Made by a program: the position numbers and the translations under genes. The notes below the pieces were generated by a model. The model was not told the DNA's origin, did not search any database, and saw only the letters and a program-made list of their open reading frames with translations. A DNA stretch of 64,000 nucleotides, from assembly GCF_024979295.1 (NCBI RefSeq), contig NZ_JANLCJ010000001.1:682001-746000 (forward strand), in the 5' to 3' direction. The DNA is from Herbiconiux daphne. GTDB lineage: Bacteria; Actinomycetota; Actinomycetes; Actinomycetales; Microbacteriaceae. Positions 16,894-26,001 of the stretch are shown one piece after another (positions within the stretch are counted from its first letter, which is position 1; each line of letters begins with the position of its first letter).

Positions 16894-18042
16894 TTATGCG
16901 GCGTCGGTGGTGATGATGGTCTTGATGCAGCCGTCGAGCTTCGCCGAGAACATGTGGTAGCCCTCGGCGATGTGCTCCAGCGGGATGCGGTGGGTCACGA
17001 TGTCGTTCGGCTTGAGGTGACCGTTCTTGATGTGCTCGAGCAGCCGTGGCCACTGCCGCTTGGCGGGAGCCTGATTCATCCGGAGCGTCAGCCCCTTGTT
17101 CATGGCGTCACCGAACTTCACGGCGCTGAAGATGGGGCCGTAGGCGCCCATCACCGAGACGGTACCGCCCTTGCGCACCGAATCGATGGCCCAGTTGAGG
17201 GCGATGGGGGAGCCGCCCTGCAGCTTGAGCTTGGCGGCCGTGATGTGCTGGGTGAGGTTGCCGTCGGCCTCGGCGCCCACCGCGTCGATCACGACGTCGG
17301 CGCCGAGGAAGTCGGTGGTGCGCTTCATCGTCACCACGATGTCGTCGTGCTCGGCGAAGTTGATGGTCTCGGCCTGCGCGAACTCGCGGGCCTTGGCCAG
17401 CCGGTACTCGAGGTGGTCGATCACGATCACCCGCCCGGCGCCCATGAACCACGCCGACTTCGCCGCGAACAGGCCTACGGGCCCTGCCCCGAACACCGCG
17501 ACGGTGTCGCCCTCGCGGATGTCGCCGAGCTGGGCGCCGAAGTAGCCGGTGGCCAGCGCATCCGTCATCAGCAGGGCGTCTTCGTCGTCGAGCCAGTCGG
17601 GGATGACGGTGGGCCCGACATCCGCGAAGGGCACCCGCACGAACTCGGCCTGACCGCCGTCGTAGCCGCCGCAGGTGTGCGAGTAGCCGTAGATGCCGCC
17701 GACGGCCGTGGCGTTGGGATTGACGTTGTGGCAGTTCGAGAACAGGCCACGGGCGCAGAAGTAGCAGGAGCCGCAGTAGATGTTGAACGGCACCATCACC
17801 CGGTCGCCGACCGAGAGGTTCTCGACCGACGGACCCACCTCGTGCACGACTCCGATGAACTCGTGCCCGAAGGTGGTGCCCACCCGGGTGTCGGGCATCA
17901 GCCCGTGGTAGAGGTGCAGGTCGGAGCCGCAGATCGCCGCCTGCGTGACGCGGATGACGGCGTCGTTCGGGTGCTCGATGCGCGGGATGTCCTTCTCGTC
18001 GATGCGGATCTTGTAGGGCCCGCGGTAGACCATTGCTTTCAC
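16894..18042 (-). CDS. Zinc-dependent alcohol dehydrogenase (formaldehyde-dehydrogenase-like)
   Basis: A 382-residue MDR enzyme with both zinc sites: catalytic Cys/His in QAAICGSDLHLYHG and FGHEFIGVVHEVG, and a structural cysteine lobe (CGSCYFCARGLFSNC). The Rossmann motif is VAVFGAGPVGLFAAKSAW. The IHxLxGG-rich long form with DATG... and GGYDGGQAEFVRVPFADV is typical of glutathione-independent formaldehyde dehydrogenase-like proteins. The start is the GTG at 18042 (VKAMVYRGPYK) behind AGAGAG; an ATG four codons later is the alternative. Second gene of a four-gene operon, 23 bases after a small membrane protein. Confidence 0.93.
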   Translation of the reverse strand: MKAMVYRGPYKIRIDEKDIPRIEHPNDAVIRVTQAAICGSDLHLYHGLMPDTRVGTTFGHEFIGVVHEVGPSVENLSVGDRVMVPFNIYCGSCYFCARGLFSNCHNVNPNATAVGGIYGYSHTCGGYDGGQAEFVRVPFADVGPTVIPDWLDDEDALLMTDALATGYFGAQLGDIREGDTVAVFGAGPVGLFAAKSAWFMGAGRVIVIDHLEYRLAKAREFAQAETINFAEHDDIVVTMKRTTDFLGADVVIDAVGAEADGNLTQHITAAKLKLQGGSPIALNWAIDSVRKGGTVSVMGAYGPIFSAVKFGDAMNKGLTLRMNQAPAKRQWPRLLEHIKNGHLKPNDIVTHRIPLEHIAEGYHMFSAKLDGCIKTIITTDAA

Positions 18043-18065
18043 GGCGACTGCTCTCTGTGCGGTGG

Positions 18066-18611
18066 TTACTTGCCGGTGATCTTGTGCAGCAGGCCGGCGA
18101 CGGGGCGCTGTTGCTCGCCCTGCTGAGCGGCCAGCACGATGAGCGTGCCGGTGAGCGCCGGGATGACCCACTGCAAGACCTTCTGCTTGCGCTGAGCGGC
18201 CGCGAGCTTCTTGGAGGCCTTCGCGTCTGGCTCGGTGACGCCCTCGCCGCCCTCATCGGCGTGCTTGCCGATGGTGGCGCCCAGGATGCCGGAGTAGAGG
18301 CTCGCGGCCGCGGCGACCCCCGTGATCACGAGCTTGACGCCGGTGTTCGTGCGCGCCTCGGGCTGGCCGGCCAGGCGTGCCTTGTTGCCGAGGATGAGGC
18401 CTGCGCCGCCGATGCCGTGGGCGATGATCGCCGTGAGCTGCACGGGTGCCCATTTCGCCCAGCCGAGCGACGACAAACTGAGGCGTTCGGTCGGGTCCGC
18501 CGCCTTGGCGGTGGCGCCGTTCAGGCCAACAGCTCCCATCAGGGTGCCGCCGAACCAGGCGGCGAGGCCGACGTCGTGGAGGGAGCGTACGAGCGTGTTG
18601 CGTTCTGACAT
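18066..18611 (-). CDS. Small integral membrane protein of unknown function
   Basis: A 181-residue protein with about four hydrophobic segments (LAAWFGGTLMGAVGL, LTAIIAHGIGGAGLILG, LVITGVAAAASLYSGILGA, VIPALTGTLIVLAA) and a basic Lys/Gln loop before the last one. No enzyme motif is visible. It starts the minus-strand operon that continues with the zinc alcohol dehydrogenase, the 199-residue unknown protein and the APC permease, and is divergent from the YihY/BrkB gene. Function unknown. Confidence 0.85.
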   Translation of the reverse strand: MSERNTLVRSLHDVGLAAWFGGTLMGAVGLNGATAKAADPTERLSLSSLGWAKWAPVQLTAIIAHGIGGAGLILGNKARLAGQPEARTNTGVKLVITGVAAAASLYSGILGATIGKHADEGGEGVTEPDAKASKKLAAAQRKQKVLQWVIPALTGTLIVLAAQQGEQQRPVAGLLHKITGK

Positions 18612-18849
18612 GGTGTTTCCCGTCTTGAGGTCTGATTCTCACCATCGACCTGAAACGCAAAACGGCGACCCGGTTGACTCCGGCCCCGACTTGACGCAAG
18701 CACGGCGGCATCCGTAGGTCTCGTCGATCGAGCGGGCCGCGCGCTGCGGCACCTTCTGCGCCAGAAGGCAAGGGGGCGGCCGAAACCGGCGACGGGCCGA
18801 GAGTGGAGGGATGCGACACGGCGTCGCACCCCGACCGAAGGACTTCCCG

Positions 18850-19911
18850 ATGAGCACCGACACCTCGCGCTCGAAGACCGACACGAACGCACCCGACCCG
18901 GATGACCCGCGCAAGCCCGACGGCCCCACCGACCTCGAGAAGCGCTCCTGGATGTACGTGCTGAAGAAGACCGCCCGCGAGTTCTCGGCCGATCAGTGCA
19001 CCGACATCGCCGCGAGCCTCACCTACTACGCCGTGCTCGCGCTGTTTCCGGCGCTCATCGCGATCTTCTCGCTGCTCGGGGTGGTCGGGCAGGGCCAGGC
19101 GGCGGCGGATGCGATCCTCGGCATCGTCGACGACGTCGCACCCGGCGGAACGGCCGACATCGTGCGCGGCCCCATCGAGCAGTTCGCGTCGTCGCCGACC
19201 GCCGGCTTCGCGCTGGTCAGCGGTCTGCTCGTCGCGATCTGGTCGGCATCCGGCTACGTCACGGCGTTCAGCCGAGCGATGAACCGCATCTACGAGATCG
19301 ACGAGGGCCGACCGTTCTGGAAGCTCAAGCCCGTGCAGTTGCTCGTCACGGTGGTCGCGCTCGTGCTCATCGTGGTCGCCGCCGTCATCCTCGTGGTGTC
19401 GGGCCCGGTGGCGGATGCGGTCGGATCGGCGCTCGGCATCGGCGAGACCGCCACCGTGGTCTGGTCGATCGCGAAGTGGCCGGCGCTCGCACTGGTGCTC
19501 GTGCTGATTCTGGCCGTGCTCTACTACGCCACGCCCAATGCGAAGCAGCCGAAGTTCCGGTGGATGAGCATGGGGGCGTTGCTCGCCCTCGTCGTGCTGG
19601 CGATCGCCACCGTGGCGTTCGGTTTCTATGTCGCGAACTTCTCGAACTACGACAAGAACTACGGCTCGCTCGCCGGCGTGGTCGTGTTTCTGCTCTGGCT
19701 CTGGATCGTGAACAACGCGATCCTCTTCGGCGCCGAATTCGACGCCGAGCTCGAGCGGGGCCGCCAGCTGCAGGCCGGCATCGCCGCCGAGGAAGACATC
19801 CAGCTGCCGCCGCGCGACACCCGCAAGAGCGACAAGATCGCCGCGAAGGAGCAGCACGACATCGACGAGGGCCGCCGCATCCGTGAGCACAGCGGCCGGT
19901 CTCACGGATAG
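18850..19911 (+). CDS. YihY/BrkB family membrane protein
   Basis: A 353-residue protein of the YihY/virulence factor BrkB family, integral membrane proteins of unresolved function (not RNase BN). The family opening FSADQCTDIAASLTYYAVLALFPALIAIFSLLG and the SRAMNRIYEIDEGRPFWKLK segment are present, followed by several membrane helices (LLVTVVALVLIVVAAVILVVSG; VVVFLLWLWIVNNAILFGAEFDAELERGR). N- and C-terminal tails are charged. The ATG at 18850 follows CGAAGGACTTCCCG; an ATG 39 bases earlier lacks such a site. Confidence 0.92.
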   Translation: MSTDTSRSKTDTNAPDPDDPRKPDGPTDLEKRSWMYVLKKTAREFSADQCTDIAASLTYYAVLALFPALIAIFSLLGVVGQGQAAADAILGIVDDVAPGGTADIVRGPIEQFASSPTAGFALVSGLLVAIWSASGYVTAFSRAMNRIYEIDEGRPFWKLKPVQLLVTVVALVLIVVAAVILVVSGPVADAVGSALGIGETATVVWSIAKWPALALVLVLILAVLYYATPNAKQPKFRWMSMGALLALVVLAIATVAFGFYVANFSNYDKNYGSLAGVVVFLLWLWIVNNAILFGAEFDAELERGRQLQAGIAAEEDIQLPPRDTRKSDKIAAKEQHDIDEGRRIREHSGRSHG

Positions 19912-19945
19912 CCGACGGCGCCGGGGCACGACGTAGCCTGGAAGC

Positions 19946-20924
19946 ATGCGTTCCCTCACCCACGCCACCTTCGGCGAAGCCACCGACGTTCTCGAGATCA
20001 CCGACCGCCCGCTGCCCGAGCCCGGTCCCGGCGAGGTGCGCGTGCGCACGGTGCTCTCGCCCATCCACAACCACGACCTCTGGACCATCCGCGGCACCTA
20101 CGGCTTCAAGCCCGCCCTGCCGGCGGCATCCGGAACCGAGGCCGTCGGCGTGGTCGACGCCCCTGGGCGACGGCGTGACCTCGCTGCAGGTGGGCCAGCG
20201 GGTCGCCGCGGGAGGCGTCTTCGGCGTCTGGGCCGAGTACTTCGTGGCCAAGGCGGCCGGCCTCATCCCGGTGCCCGACGGCATCGACGACGAGACCGCG
20301 TCGCAGCTCATCGCGATGCCCTTCAGCGCGCTCAGCCTGCTCGACTACCTCGATGTCTCACCAGGGGAGTGGATCGCGCAGAACACCGCGAACGGCGCTG
20401 TCGGCCGGCTCGTCGCGCAGTTCGCCGCCCGCCGCGGAGTGCGCGTGCTGGGCCTCGTGCGACGCGACGCCGGGGTCGACGAGCTCGCCGCCATCGGCAT
20501 CCACGACGTGGTCTCGACCGAGCACGACGGCTGGCAGGATGCCGCGGCGGCGCTGCTGGGCGGCGCGAGCCCGCGCGCGGCGGTCGACTCGGTCGGCGGT
20601 GCCTCGGCGAACGACCTGGTGGGCCTGCTCGGAGAGGGTGGCACCCTCGTGTCGTTCGGCGCGATGGGCTCGGGTGACCTGCAGATCTCGTCGGGCGCCC
20701 TCATCTTCAACGACATCACGGTGAAGGGCTTCTGGGGCAGCCGTGTGAGCCGAGACATGGATGCCGCCACGCGTGCCGCGCTGTTCGCCGAGTTGTTCGA
20801 GCGCATCGGCTCGGGCGAGGTCGCCCTGCCGGTCGAGGCGGTCTTCCCGTTCGAGAACGCGCGCGAGGCCGCGGCGGCGAGTGCGGTGCCCGGTCGCGTC
20901 GGCAAGGTTCTGCTGCGGTTCTGA
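19946..20924 (+). pseudogene. Zinc-binding dehydrogenase/quinone oxidoreductase gene with a +1 frameshift
   Basis: The N-terminal GroES-like part (MRSLTHATFGEATDVLEITDRPLPEPGPGEV...LPAASGTEAVGVVDA) and the rest (DGVTSLQVGQRVAAGGVFGVWAEYFVAKAAG...NTANGAVGRLVAQFAARRGVRVLGLVRR) lie in adjacent frames. The shift is at a run of four C at about 20160-20163: removing one C restores VVDALGDGVTSLQ and one continuous MDR protein of about 325 residues. Both halves keep high GC3 and family motifs with no other damage, so this is either a recent mutation or a base-calling error. A functional gene cannot be excluded. Confidence 0.8.
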
Positions 20925-20974
20925 GGGGGCGGGTGCGCGCGGCGGGCGCGGGCGCGTGGGTGTCGGCGCGGGCT

Positions 20975-21709
20975 TCAGTCGCTGGAGCGCCCGAGCCGCA
21001 CGCCGTATCGGCGCTCGTAGGCGCGGGTGAAGTGCGCGGCGCCGCGGAACCCCCAGCGAGTGCCGACCGCGACCGCTTCCGGCCTGGTCAGCGGCTCGGC
21101 CGAGGCGGCGACCTCGAGCTGCGCCCGTTCGAGCCGCAGGGCCCAGATGAGCGCGCTGGGCGATGGGCCCGAGTCGCGGAACGCGACCTGCAGGGTGCGG
21201 AGCGAGACACCGAGCCGATCGGCGATGGTGCGGCTGGTGAGCAGGGGGTCGTCGAGCCCCGAGTTCACGAGTTGCATCGCCCGCACGACCAGCTGCTGCT
21301 GAGGGGTCGCGCTCGCCGTGCCCGCCTCGACCCGTTCACTCGCGACGGCGGAGACCACTCCGCGCACCGTGACGGCGATCTGTCGCCGCAGAAGAGCGTG
21401 CGGAGCGCCCGCTGCTCGTGGCATGCCCAGCACCAGGGCGGCGATCGCGCCCCCGAGTCCCGCCGAACCGTCGATCGCCCCCTGCTCGATCACCGCCGAC
21501 TCCGCCCCGGTCAACCAGAGCAGCTCGATCTCGACGAGGGTGCCGTCGGCGTCGCCCGTGCCGCCCGGCGTCGCCGGGCTCTGGCTCATCGGCACGAGAC
21601 GGATGGTCGTGCCGATGACCTCGATCCAGACATCCGGTGGCGTGATCGGCGGAGTGCCGCCGAGTCCTGTCACCCGCACGATCTGCGGAGCGGGATCACG
21701 GTGGGTCAC
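20975..21709 (-). CDS. AraC family transcriptional regulator
   Basis: A 244-residue protein whose C-terminal about 110 residues form the AraC double HTH (DPLLTSRTIADRLGVSLRTLQVAFRDSGPSPSALIWALRLERAQLEV...VAVGTRWGFRGAAHFTRAYERRYG). The N-terminal effector region is shorter than in the upstream AraC gene and poorly recognisable. The start is GTG at 21709, overlapping the upstream AraC stop (GTGA), so the two regulators are coupled; the longer frame from 21754 would lie inside that gene. Targets unknown. Confidence 0.87.
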   Translation of the reverse strand: MTHRDPAPQIVRVTGLGGTPPITPPDVWIEVIGTTIRLVPMSQSPATPGGTGDADGTLVEIELLWLTGAESAVIEQGAIDGSAGLGGAIAALVLGMPRAAGAPHALLRRQIAVTVRGVVSAVASERVEAGTASATPQQQLVVRAMQLVNSGLDDPLLTSRTIADRLGVSLRTLQVAFRDSGPSPSALIWALRLERAQLEVAASAEPLTRPEAVAVGTRWGFRGAAHFTRAYERRYGVRLGRSSD

Positions 21710-22620
21710 AGCCGGGCGTGCTCCCAGGGGCGCGCGAGCCGGCGGCGCCGCCACTGGGCGGGGGTGAGGTTCTCGCTGGCCTTGAAGGTGCGGATGAAGT
21801 GGGTGACGTCGAGATAACCGACATCCTCGGCGATCTGACGCACCGACGCTGTGGTGCCCTCGAGTTGCCGCCGGGCCGCGTCGAGCCGTAGGCGCCGGAT
21901 CATCTGACCCAGCGTCTCGCGCTCGTCTTCGAAGGCCGCGTGAAGCGTGCGCACCGACACGTGCAGCCGGTTCGCGATCGCCGCCGCCGAGAGCCCGGGA
22001 TCGCTCAGGTGCCGTCGCGCCATGTCGCGAGCGGCCTCGGCGAGACCCGCGCGCCTGGCATCGAGCGTGCCGGCCCCGGAGTGTTCGCGGGTCACCATCC
22101 GCACCGCGTCGACGATGGCTCGCGAGAGGGCGTCGCGGCTGTTCTCACCCAGCGTCTCGCTCTGGGCATCGGCGACCCGGAGCAGCCCGGACAGCACGGT
22201 TCCGGAGGGCGAGCCGTGGGCGGCGCCGCGTTCGGAGAGTGCTTTGAGCACGCCGCTGGAGGCTCCCGTCGACGCCGTGGGCAACTGGACGATGGTGGTT
22301 CGGAATTCGCGGGGATAGATGAACTCGAAGGGTCGGCTCACGTCGTAGACCACCACGCCGCCGGGACCGACCCGGGTCTGATGACCACCCTGATCGAGGA
22401 TCAGCTCTCCGGAGTGCACGAGCTGCACCTGAGCGCTCTCGGTGGAACGCGCGTGCACCTCATCGAGGAGGGCGGTCACCTTCTGCGGAACGGAGGCGAT
22501 GCGCGACATCGACAGCGCACCGAACTCGTGCCGCGACATCCGTCGGTAGGCAGGCGCGTCGACGAGGGTCTTCGCGCTCATCTGCACGAGCACGCACGAG
22601 GGGTTCGAGGGCAGCTGCAC
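21706..22620 (-). CDS. AraC family transcriptional regulator with AraC-binding-like domain
   Basis: A 304-residue regulator. The N-terminal AraC-binding-like domain (QVQLVHSGELILDQGGHQTRVGPGGVVVYDVSRPFEFIYPREFRTTIVQLP) precedes a C-terminal HTH_18 (GLSAAAIANRLHVSVRTLHAAFEDERETLGQMIRRLRLDAARRQLEG...VRQIAEDVGYLDVTHFIRTFKASENLTPAQWR). The start is GTG, ten bases behind GAGGAG. It is divergent from the MaoC and alpha/beta-hydrolase genes (284-base gap) and directly precedes a second AraC regulator, so both may control that pair. Confidence 0.92.
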   Translation of the reverse strand: MQLPSNPSCVLVQMSAKTLVDAPAYRRMSRHEFGALSMSRIASVPQKVTALLDEVHARSTESAQVQLVHSGELILDQGGHQTRVGPGGVVVYDVSRPFEFIYPREFRTTIVQLPTASTGASSGVLKALSERGAAHGSPSGTVLSGLLRVADAQSETLGENSRDALSRAIVDAVRMVTREHSGAGTLDARRAGLAEAARDMARRHLSDPGLSAAAIANRLHVSVRTLHAAFEDERETLGQMIRRLRLDAARRQLEGTTASVRQIAEDVGYLDVTHFIRTFKASENLTPAQWRRRRLARPWEHARL

Positions 22621-22904
22621 GGGTCACGCTCCTCATCACGGTCGGGTTCACGGTCGGGGTTCCTGGTCGGACTCGCAGCCCGGTTCACGGTCGGGGCCGG
22701 CGAATCGATGATTCCACAATCATCCGTGCCCGCGACCGGAGCAGCTCACTCGCTCTGTCGAAGAATCGGCTTTTTCTGCGCCGATCCGGCCCCCAGGCGC
22801 AGATCGCGACGTGCCGTCGCCGCCGCGGGGCACAGTGAATCCGCCCGGCGATCTTCATGATCACGGGCCGACGACACATCGTCACACCCCAGAGAGGAAC
22901 CGCC

Positions 22905-23465
22905 ATGACGACCACCGCAACCACCGCCACGACCGACGTGCCGACCTACACGGATGTGCCGATCGGCATCGACGCGACGGGTGAACGCACGTTCGACCCG
23001 CTCGACTTCGCGATCGTGCCGCCGCGCACGTTCGAGCAGCTCGAGGTGGGCGAGGTCTTCCGCGCACCGAGTCGCACCCTCACCGACGCCCATGCCTCGG
23101 CGTTTCAGGCGGTGTCGGCCGACAATCACCCGGTGCACTACGACGCCGTGTGGGCGAAGGCGCACGGCCACGACGCTCCCGTGGTGCACGGGCTGCAGGT
23201 GCTCGCGTTCACCGCACCCGGCGCGACCCTCTTCCCGCACGTGATCGGCGAGGTGTTCATCGCCTTCACCGGCCTGTCGGCCACCTTCCTCGGCGAGGTG
23301 CACGCCGGCGATACCCTGTATTCCGCGTTGCAGATCACCGCGCTGACACCGGATGGCCCGAACGGCATCGTCACCGCGTCGGCGACGGTGCACAACCAGC
23401 GCTCCGAGATCGTGTTGACGGCCGAGCACACCTACCTGCTGCGCCGCACTCCGGCCGCCTCCTGA
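22905..23465 (+). CDS. MaoC family dehydratase-like protein
   Basis: A 186-residue hot-dog-fold protein of the MaoC group, which includes enoyl-CoA hydratases. The hydratase-motif region is visible: DAHASAFQAVSADNHPVHYDAVWAKAHG (D-x4-H catalytic pair in DNHPVH) followed by VVHGLQVLAF. The start is the ATG behind AGAGAGGAACCGCC. The 23-residue Thr/Ala-rich N-terminus is probably disordered. It is followed 58 bases later by an alpha/beta hydrolase and is divergent from two AraC genes. Substrate unknown. Confidence 0.9.
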   Translation: MTTTATTATTDVPTYTDVPIGIDATGERTFDPLDFAIVPPRTFEQLEVGEVFRAPSRTLTDAHASAFQAVSADNHPVHYDAVWAKAHGHDAPVVHGLQVLAFTAPGATLFPHVIGEVFIAFTGLSATFLGEVHAGDTLYSALQITALTPDGPNGIVTASATVHNQRSEIVLTAEHTYLLRRTPAAS

Positions 23466-23523
23466 ACCCGCCGTCCAGGCACCTATTCGCACATTCCGTG
23501 CTCAACCCAGAAAGAAGATCATC

Positions 23524-24309
23524 ATGTCCACCCAACCCACCATCGTGCTCGTCCACGGAGCCTTCGCCGACGCCGGCAGCTGGGCGCCCGTCACCCTCGA
23601 GCTGCTGAACCAGGGCTACACCGTGCTCGTGCCCCCGGTGTTCAACCGCAGCCTGATCGGCGACTCGGCCTACATCAAATCGTTCGTCGAGCAGATCGAC
23701 GGGCCGGTGATCTTGGCCGGTCACTCCTACGGCGGAGCGGTCATCACAGTCGCCGGAGTCGCCGAGAACGTGATCGGACTCGTCTATGTGGCGGGCTACG
23801 CGCTCGACGAGGGCGAGAGCCTCGGCCAGCTGCAGGGCGGCTTCCCCGACTCGCTGCTCGCCTCGAACCTGGTGTACTCGCCCTACCCCATCGAGGGGGC
23901 CGACCCGGGAACGGATGTCTCGGTCAAGATCGAATCGTTCGCCGAGGTCTTCGCCGCCGGCGTGCCGACCGACACCGCCCGCGTGCTCGCCGTCGGTCAG
24001 CGTCCGCTTGCCGCCGTGGCGTTCTCGGAGACTGCGCCGGCCGCGGCATGGAAGACCAAGCCCAGCTGGGGCATCGTCTCGAGTGCCGACCAAACCATCA
24101 ACCCGGATGTCGAGCGCTTCGGCTACCAGCGCGCCGGCGCCCGTAAGGTGGTCGAGCTCGACGCGCCGCACCTGGTCATGCAGACCAAGCCGGCCGAAGT
24201 GGCGAAGGTCATCACCGATGCTATCGCCGAGCTCGCCGCCGCCGCTCAGGACGGCGCCGCTCAGGCAGACTCCGCTGAGGACGGCGCCGCTCAGGCCGGC
24301 ACCGAGTAG
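23524..24309 (+). CDS. Alpha/beta hydrolase
   Basis: A 261-residue hydrolase of the EstA/hydroxynitrile-lyase-like group. The oxyanion segment VLVHGAFADAGSW and nucleophile elbow AGHSYGGAVI (Ser) are clear; a late His is in LDAPHLVM, and the acid is probably an Asp near the SSADQTINPDV strand. The last about 20 residues are a low-complexity AQDGAA repeat not expected in the family. The final 19 bases overlap the convergent epimerase gene. Substrate unknown. Confidence 0.93.
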   Translation: MSTQPTIVLVHGAFADAGSWAPVTLELLNQGYTVLVPPVFNRSLIGDSAYIKSFVEQIDGPVILAGHSYGGAVITVAGVAENVIGLVYVAGYALDEGESLGQLQGGFPDSLLASNLVYSPYPIEGADPGTDVSVKIESFAEVFAAGVPTDTARVLAVGQRPLAAVAFSETAPAAAWKTKPSWGIVSSADQTINPDVERFGYQRAGARKVVELDAPHLVMQTKPAEVAKVITDAIAELAAAAQDGAAQADSAEDGAAQAGTE

Positions 24310-25181
24310 GAGCCCGCGCGCACGTCGTCGAGCAGCGATCGCGCGCTCGGCTGCCAGCCGTAGCTCGCGAGGGCCTTGTCGACCGGCAGCCGGCTCGAGA
24401 TCGTCATGGTGCGCACGCCGGGGCCCATCCGTTGCTCGGCGACGTCGAGCGGAACCGAGACGACGGGGGTTCCGGTGAGCTCGCCGATGGCCGCCGCCAG
24501 GTCTTTGAAGGCGAACGGCACGGCGCCGGCTGCGTTGACGATGCCCGGCTGCGGTCGCTCGAGGGCGAGCAGGTAGAGCTCGGCGAGGTCGTCGACGTGC
24601 ACGGGGTACCAGGTGTTCGTGCCGTCGCCGATGTAGGTGGAGGCGCCGTTCGCGACGGCCCCGGCGATGAGACCGGTGACGAGGCCGCTTCCGCCGCGCC
24701 CGAAGATGAGTCCGGCGCGAATCACGACGCCCGCCACGGCATCGGTGCCGAGCACGATCCGCTCGGCCTTGGCCTTCACCGGTTGGGCGCTGATCTCGGG
24801 CAGCTCGGCGTCTTCGCGGGCGTCGATCGGATCGAACCCGTAGACCAGCCCGGTCGAGGTGTAGACGACCGGTTTCGGCAGCGTCGCCGTAGACGCACCG
24901 GCGACGATGGTGGCCACGGCGTCGAGTTCGAGCTGCATCGATTCGGATGTCGCGGCGTAATCGGATGCCGCATAGATGATCGCATCGGCGCTCGCCGCCG
25001 CCGCCGCGAGCACATCGGTGTCGCTGATCGATCCGGCGACCGGAACCGCGCCGGCGGCACGAAGCCTGTCGGCGCTCTGTTCCGACCGAGCCAGGGCCTG
25101 CACGGAGTGCCCGGCCTGCAGGAGGTGTTCCACGAGCACCGAGCCGAGGTAGCCGGTGCCCCCGACGATGAAGACGTTCAT
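24291..25181 (-). CDS. NAD-dependent epimerase/dehydratase family protein
   Basis: A 296-residue extended short-chain dehydrogenase with N-terminal dinucleotide motif VFIVGGTGYLGSVLVEHLLQAGH and the acidic residue after the second strand; a Tyr-x3-Lys catalytic pair is not clearly preserved (VYTSTGLVYGFDP), as in atypical, NADP-binding SDRs. The start is ATG at 25181 (MNVFIVGG). It is divergent from a MerR regulator, with a MerR-type palindrome in the 84-base gap, and is almost certainly its target. Confidence 0.9.
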   Translation of the reverse strand: MNVFIVGGTGYLGSVLVEHLLQAGHSVQALARSEQSADRLRAAGAVPVAGSISDTDVLAAAAASADAIIYAASDYAATSESMQLELDAVATIVAGASTATLPKPVVYTSTGLVYGFDPIDAREDAELPEISAQPVKAKAERIVLGTDAVAGVVIRAGLIFGRGGSGLVTGLIAGAVANGASTYIGDGTNTWYPVHVDDLAELYLLALERPQPGIVNAAGAVPFAFKDLAAAIGELTGTPVVSVPLDVAEQRMGPGVRTMTISSRLPVDKALASYGWQPSARSLLDDVRAGSYSVPA

Positions 25182-25231
25182 TGCGCATCCGTTCTGCGGC
25201 GCCTCTCGCCGCACGACCTCACGCTAAACTG

Positions 25232-25245
25232 TGACATCAGTGTCA
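25232..25245 (-). promoter_or_regulatory. MerR-type operator/promoter of the epimerase gene
   Basis: TGACATCAGTGTCA is an inverted repeat (TGACA/TGTCA, 4-base centre) between the divergent MerR and epimerase genes. Reading the minus strand, TTGACC and TTAGCG flank it as -35 and -10-like hexamers with a 19-base spacer, the long spacer typical of MerR-activated promoters. This matches regulation of the epimerase gene by the adjacent MerR protein. Confidence 0.65.
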
Positions 25246-25265
25246 AGGTCAAGCGTGAGGTGACG

Positions 25266-25613
25266 ATGAGAATCAGCGAGCTCGCCCGCACGACGGGTGC
25301 CAGCGCTCGATCGCTGCGCTATTACGAGCAGCTCGGCTTCATCAGCCCCGAGCGCCGGTCGAACGGCTACCGCGACTACGACGAGTCGGCGGTCGCGACC
25401 GTGCGCACCATCAAGACGTTGCTCGACCTGGGTCTGCCGTCGGCGTTGATCGAGCAGATCCTGCCGTGCACGCGGGGCAAGAAGGTCGAAGACCAGTGCC
25501 CCGCCATCGTCGACCAGGTGGTGGCCCTTCGCGACGACATGGATTCCCGCGCCCGCGACCTGCTGCGCACCCGCGACGCCCTGACGGAGTCGCTGACGCG
25601 CATCGGTCGCTGA
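25266..25613 (+). CDS. MerR family transcriptional regulator
   Basis: A 115-residue regulator with N-terminal MerR HTH (MRISELARTTGASARSLRYYEQLGFISPERRSNGYRDYDESAV) and a short C-terminal dimerisation helix (QVVALRDDMDSRARDLLRTRDAL). Only two cysteines are present (LPCTRGKKVEDQCPAI), spaced unlike the mercury or copper sites, so a metal ligand is not implied. ATG at 25266 behind GAGGTG. Divergent from the epimerase gene with a typical MerR operator between them. Confidence 0.92.
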   Translation: MRISELARTTGASARSLRYYEQLGFISPERRSNGYRDYDESAVATVRTIKTLLDLGLPSALIEQILPCTRGKKVEDQCPAIVDQVVALRDDMDSRARDLLRTRDALTESLTRIGR

Positions 25614-25617
25614 GCTC

Positions 25618-26001
25618 TCACGCGCGGCGGGCCGCTGCCGCCAGATGCTGCATGGCGCGCACCGATCGGGTCACATTGCTCGTTGACATCGTGCTGTGTC
25701 CGTATCCCGCGCGAGTCTTCAGCGAGAGGAGCGTTGACAGGTGCCCCGCCGATTCCGCGTCGGCCCTGCGCAGGTGCTCGATGGCGTCGTGGTGGTTACC
25801 GCTCTGCCAGTAGCAGCCCAGCCGGCGCAGGCAGATCACATCGGATGCCGCGATGCCGGCGTGAACGGCGAGAGTCACGACGACGTCGCGCAAGTCGTCG
25901 TCATCTGCGAGGGCGAAAATGATCTCCGTGGCCTCGACGAACTGCACCATCTTGGTCGTGCGCCCGTCGAGCACGCCGGGGTCACGATCAACTCGCGGCA
26001 T
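25618..26001 (-). CDS. HEPN-domain protein, probable HepT-like toxin of a MNT-HEPN pair
   Basis: A 127-residue helical protein. HEPN ribonucleases use an R-x4-6-H motif; here R97-AGYG-H102 fits (LSLKTRAGYGHSTMS). It overlaps the upstream nucleotidyltransferase gene by 14 bases, the usual order and coupling of type VII MntA/HepT systems, in which the nucleotidyltransferase neutralises the HEPN RNase by AMP or oligo-AMP addition. The helical middle (DLRDVVVTLAVHAGIAASDVICLRRLGCYWQ...HHDAIEHLRRADAESAGHLSTLL) agrees with a HEPN four-helix bundle. Activity is inferred from family and context. Confidence 0.75.
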   Translation of the reverse strand: MPRVDRDPGVLDGRTTKMVQFVEATEIIFALADDDDLRDVVVTLAVHAGIAASDVICLRRLGCYWQSGNHHDAIEHLRRADAESAGHLSTLLSLKTRAGYGHSTMSTSNVTRSVRAMQHLAAAARRA

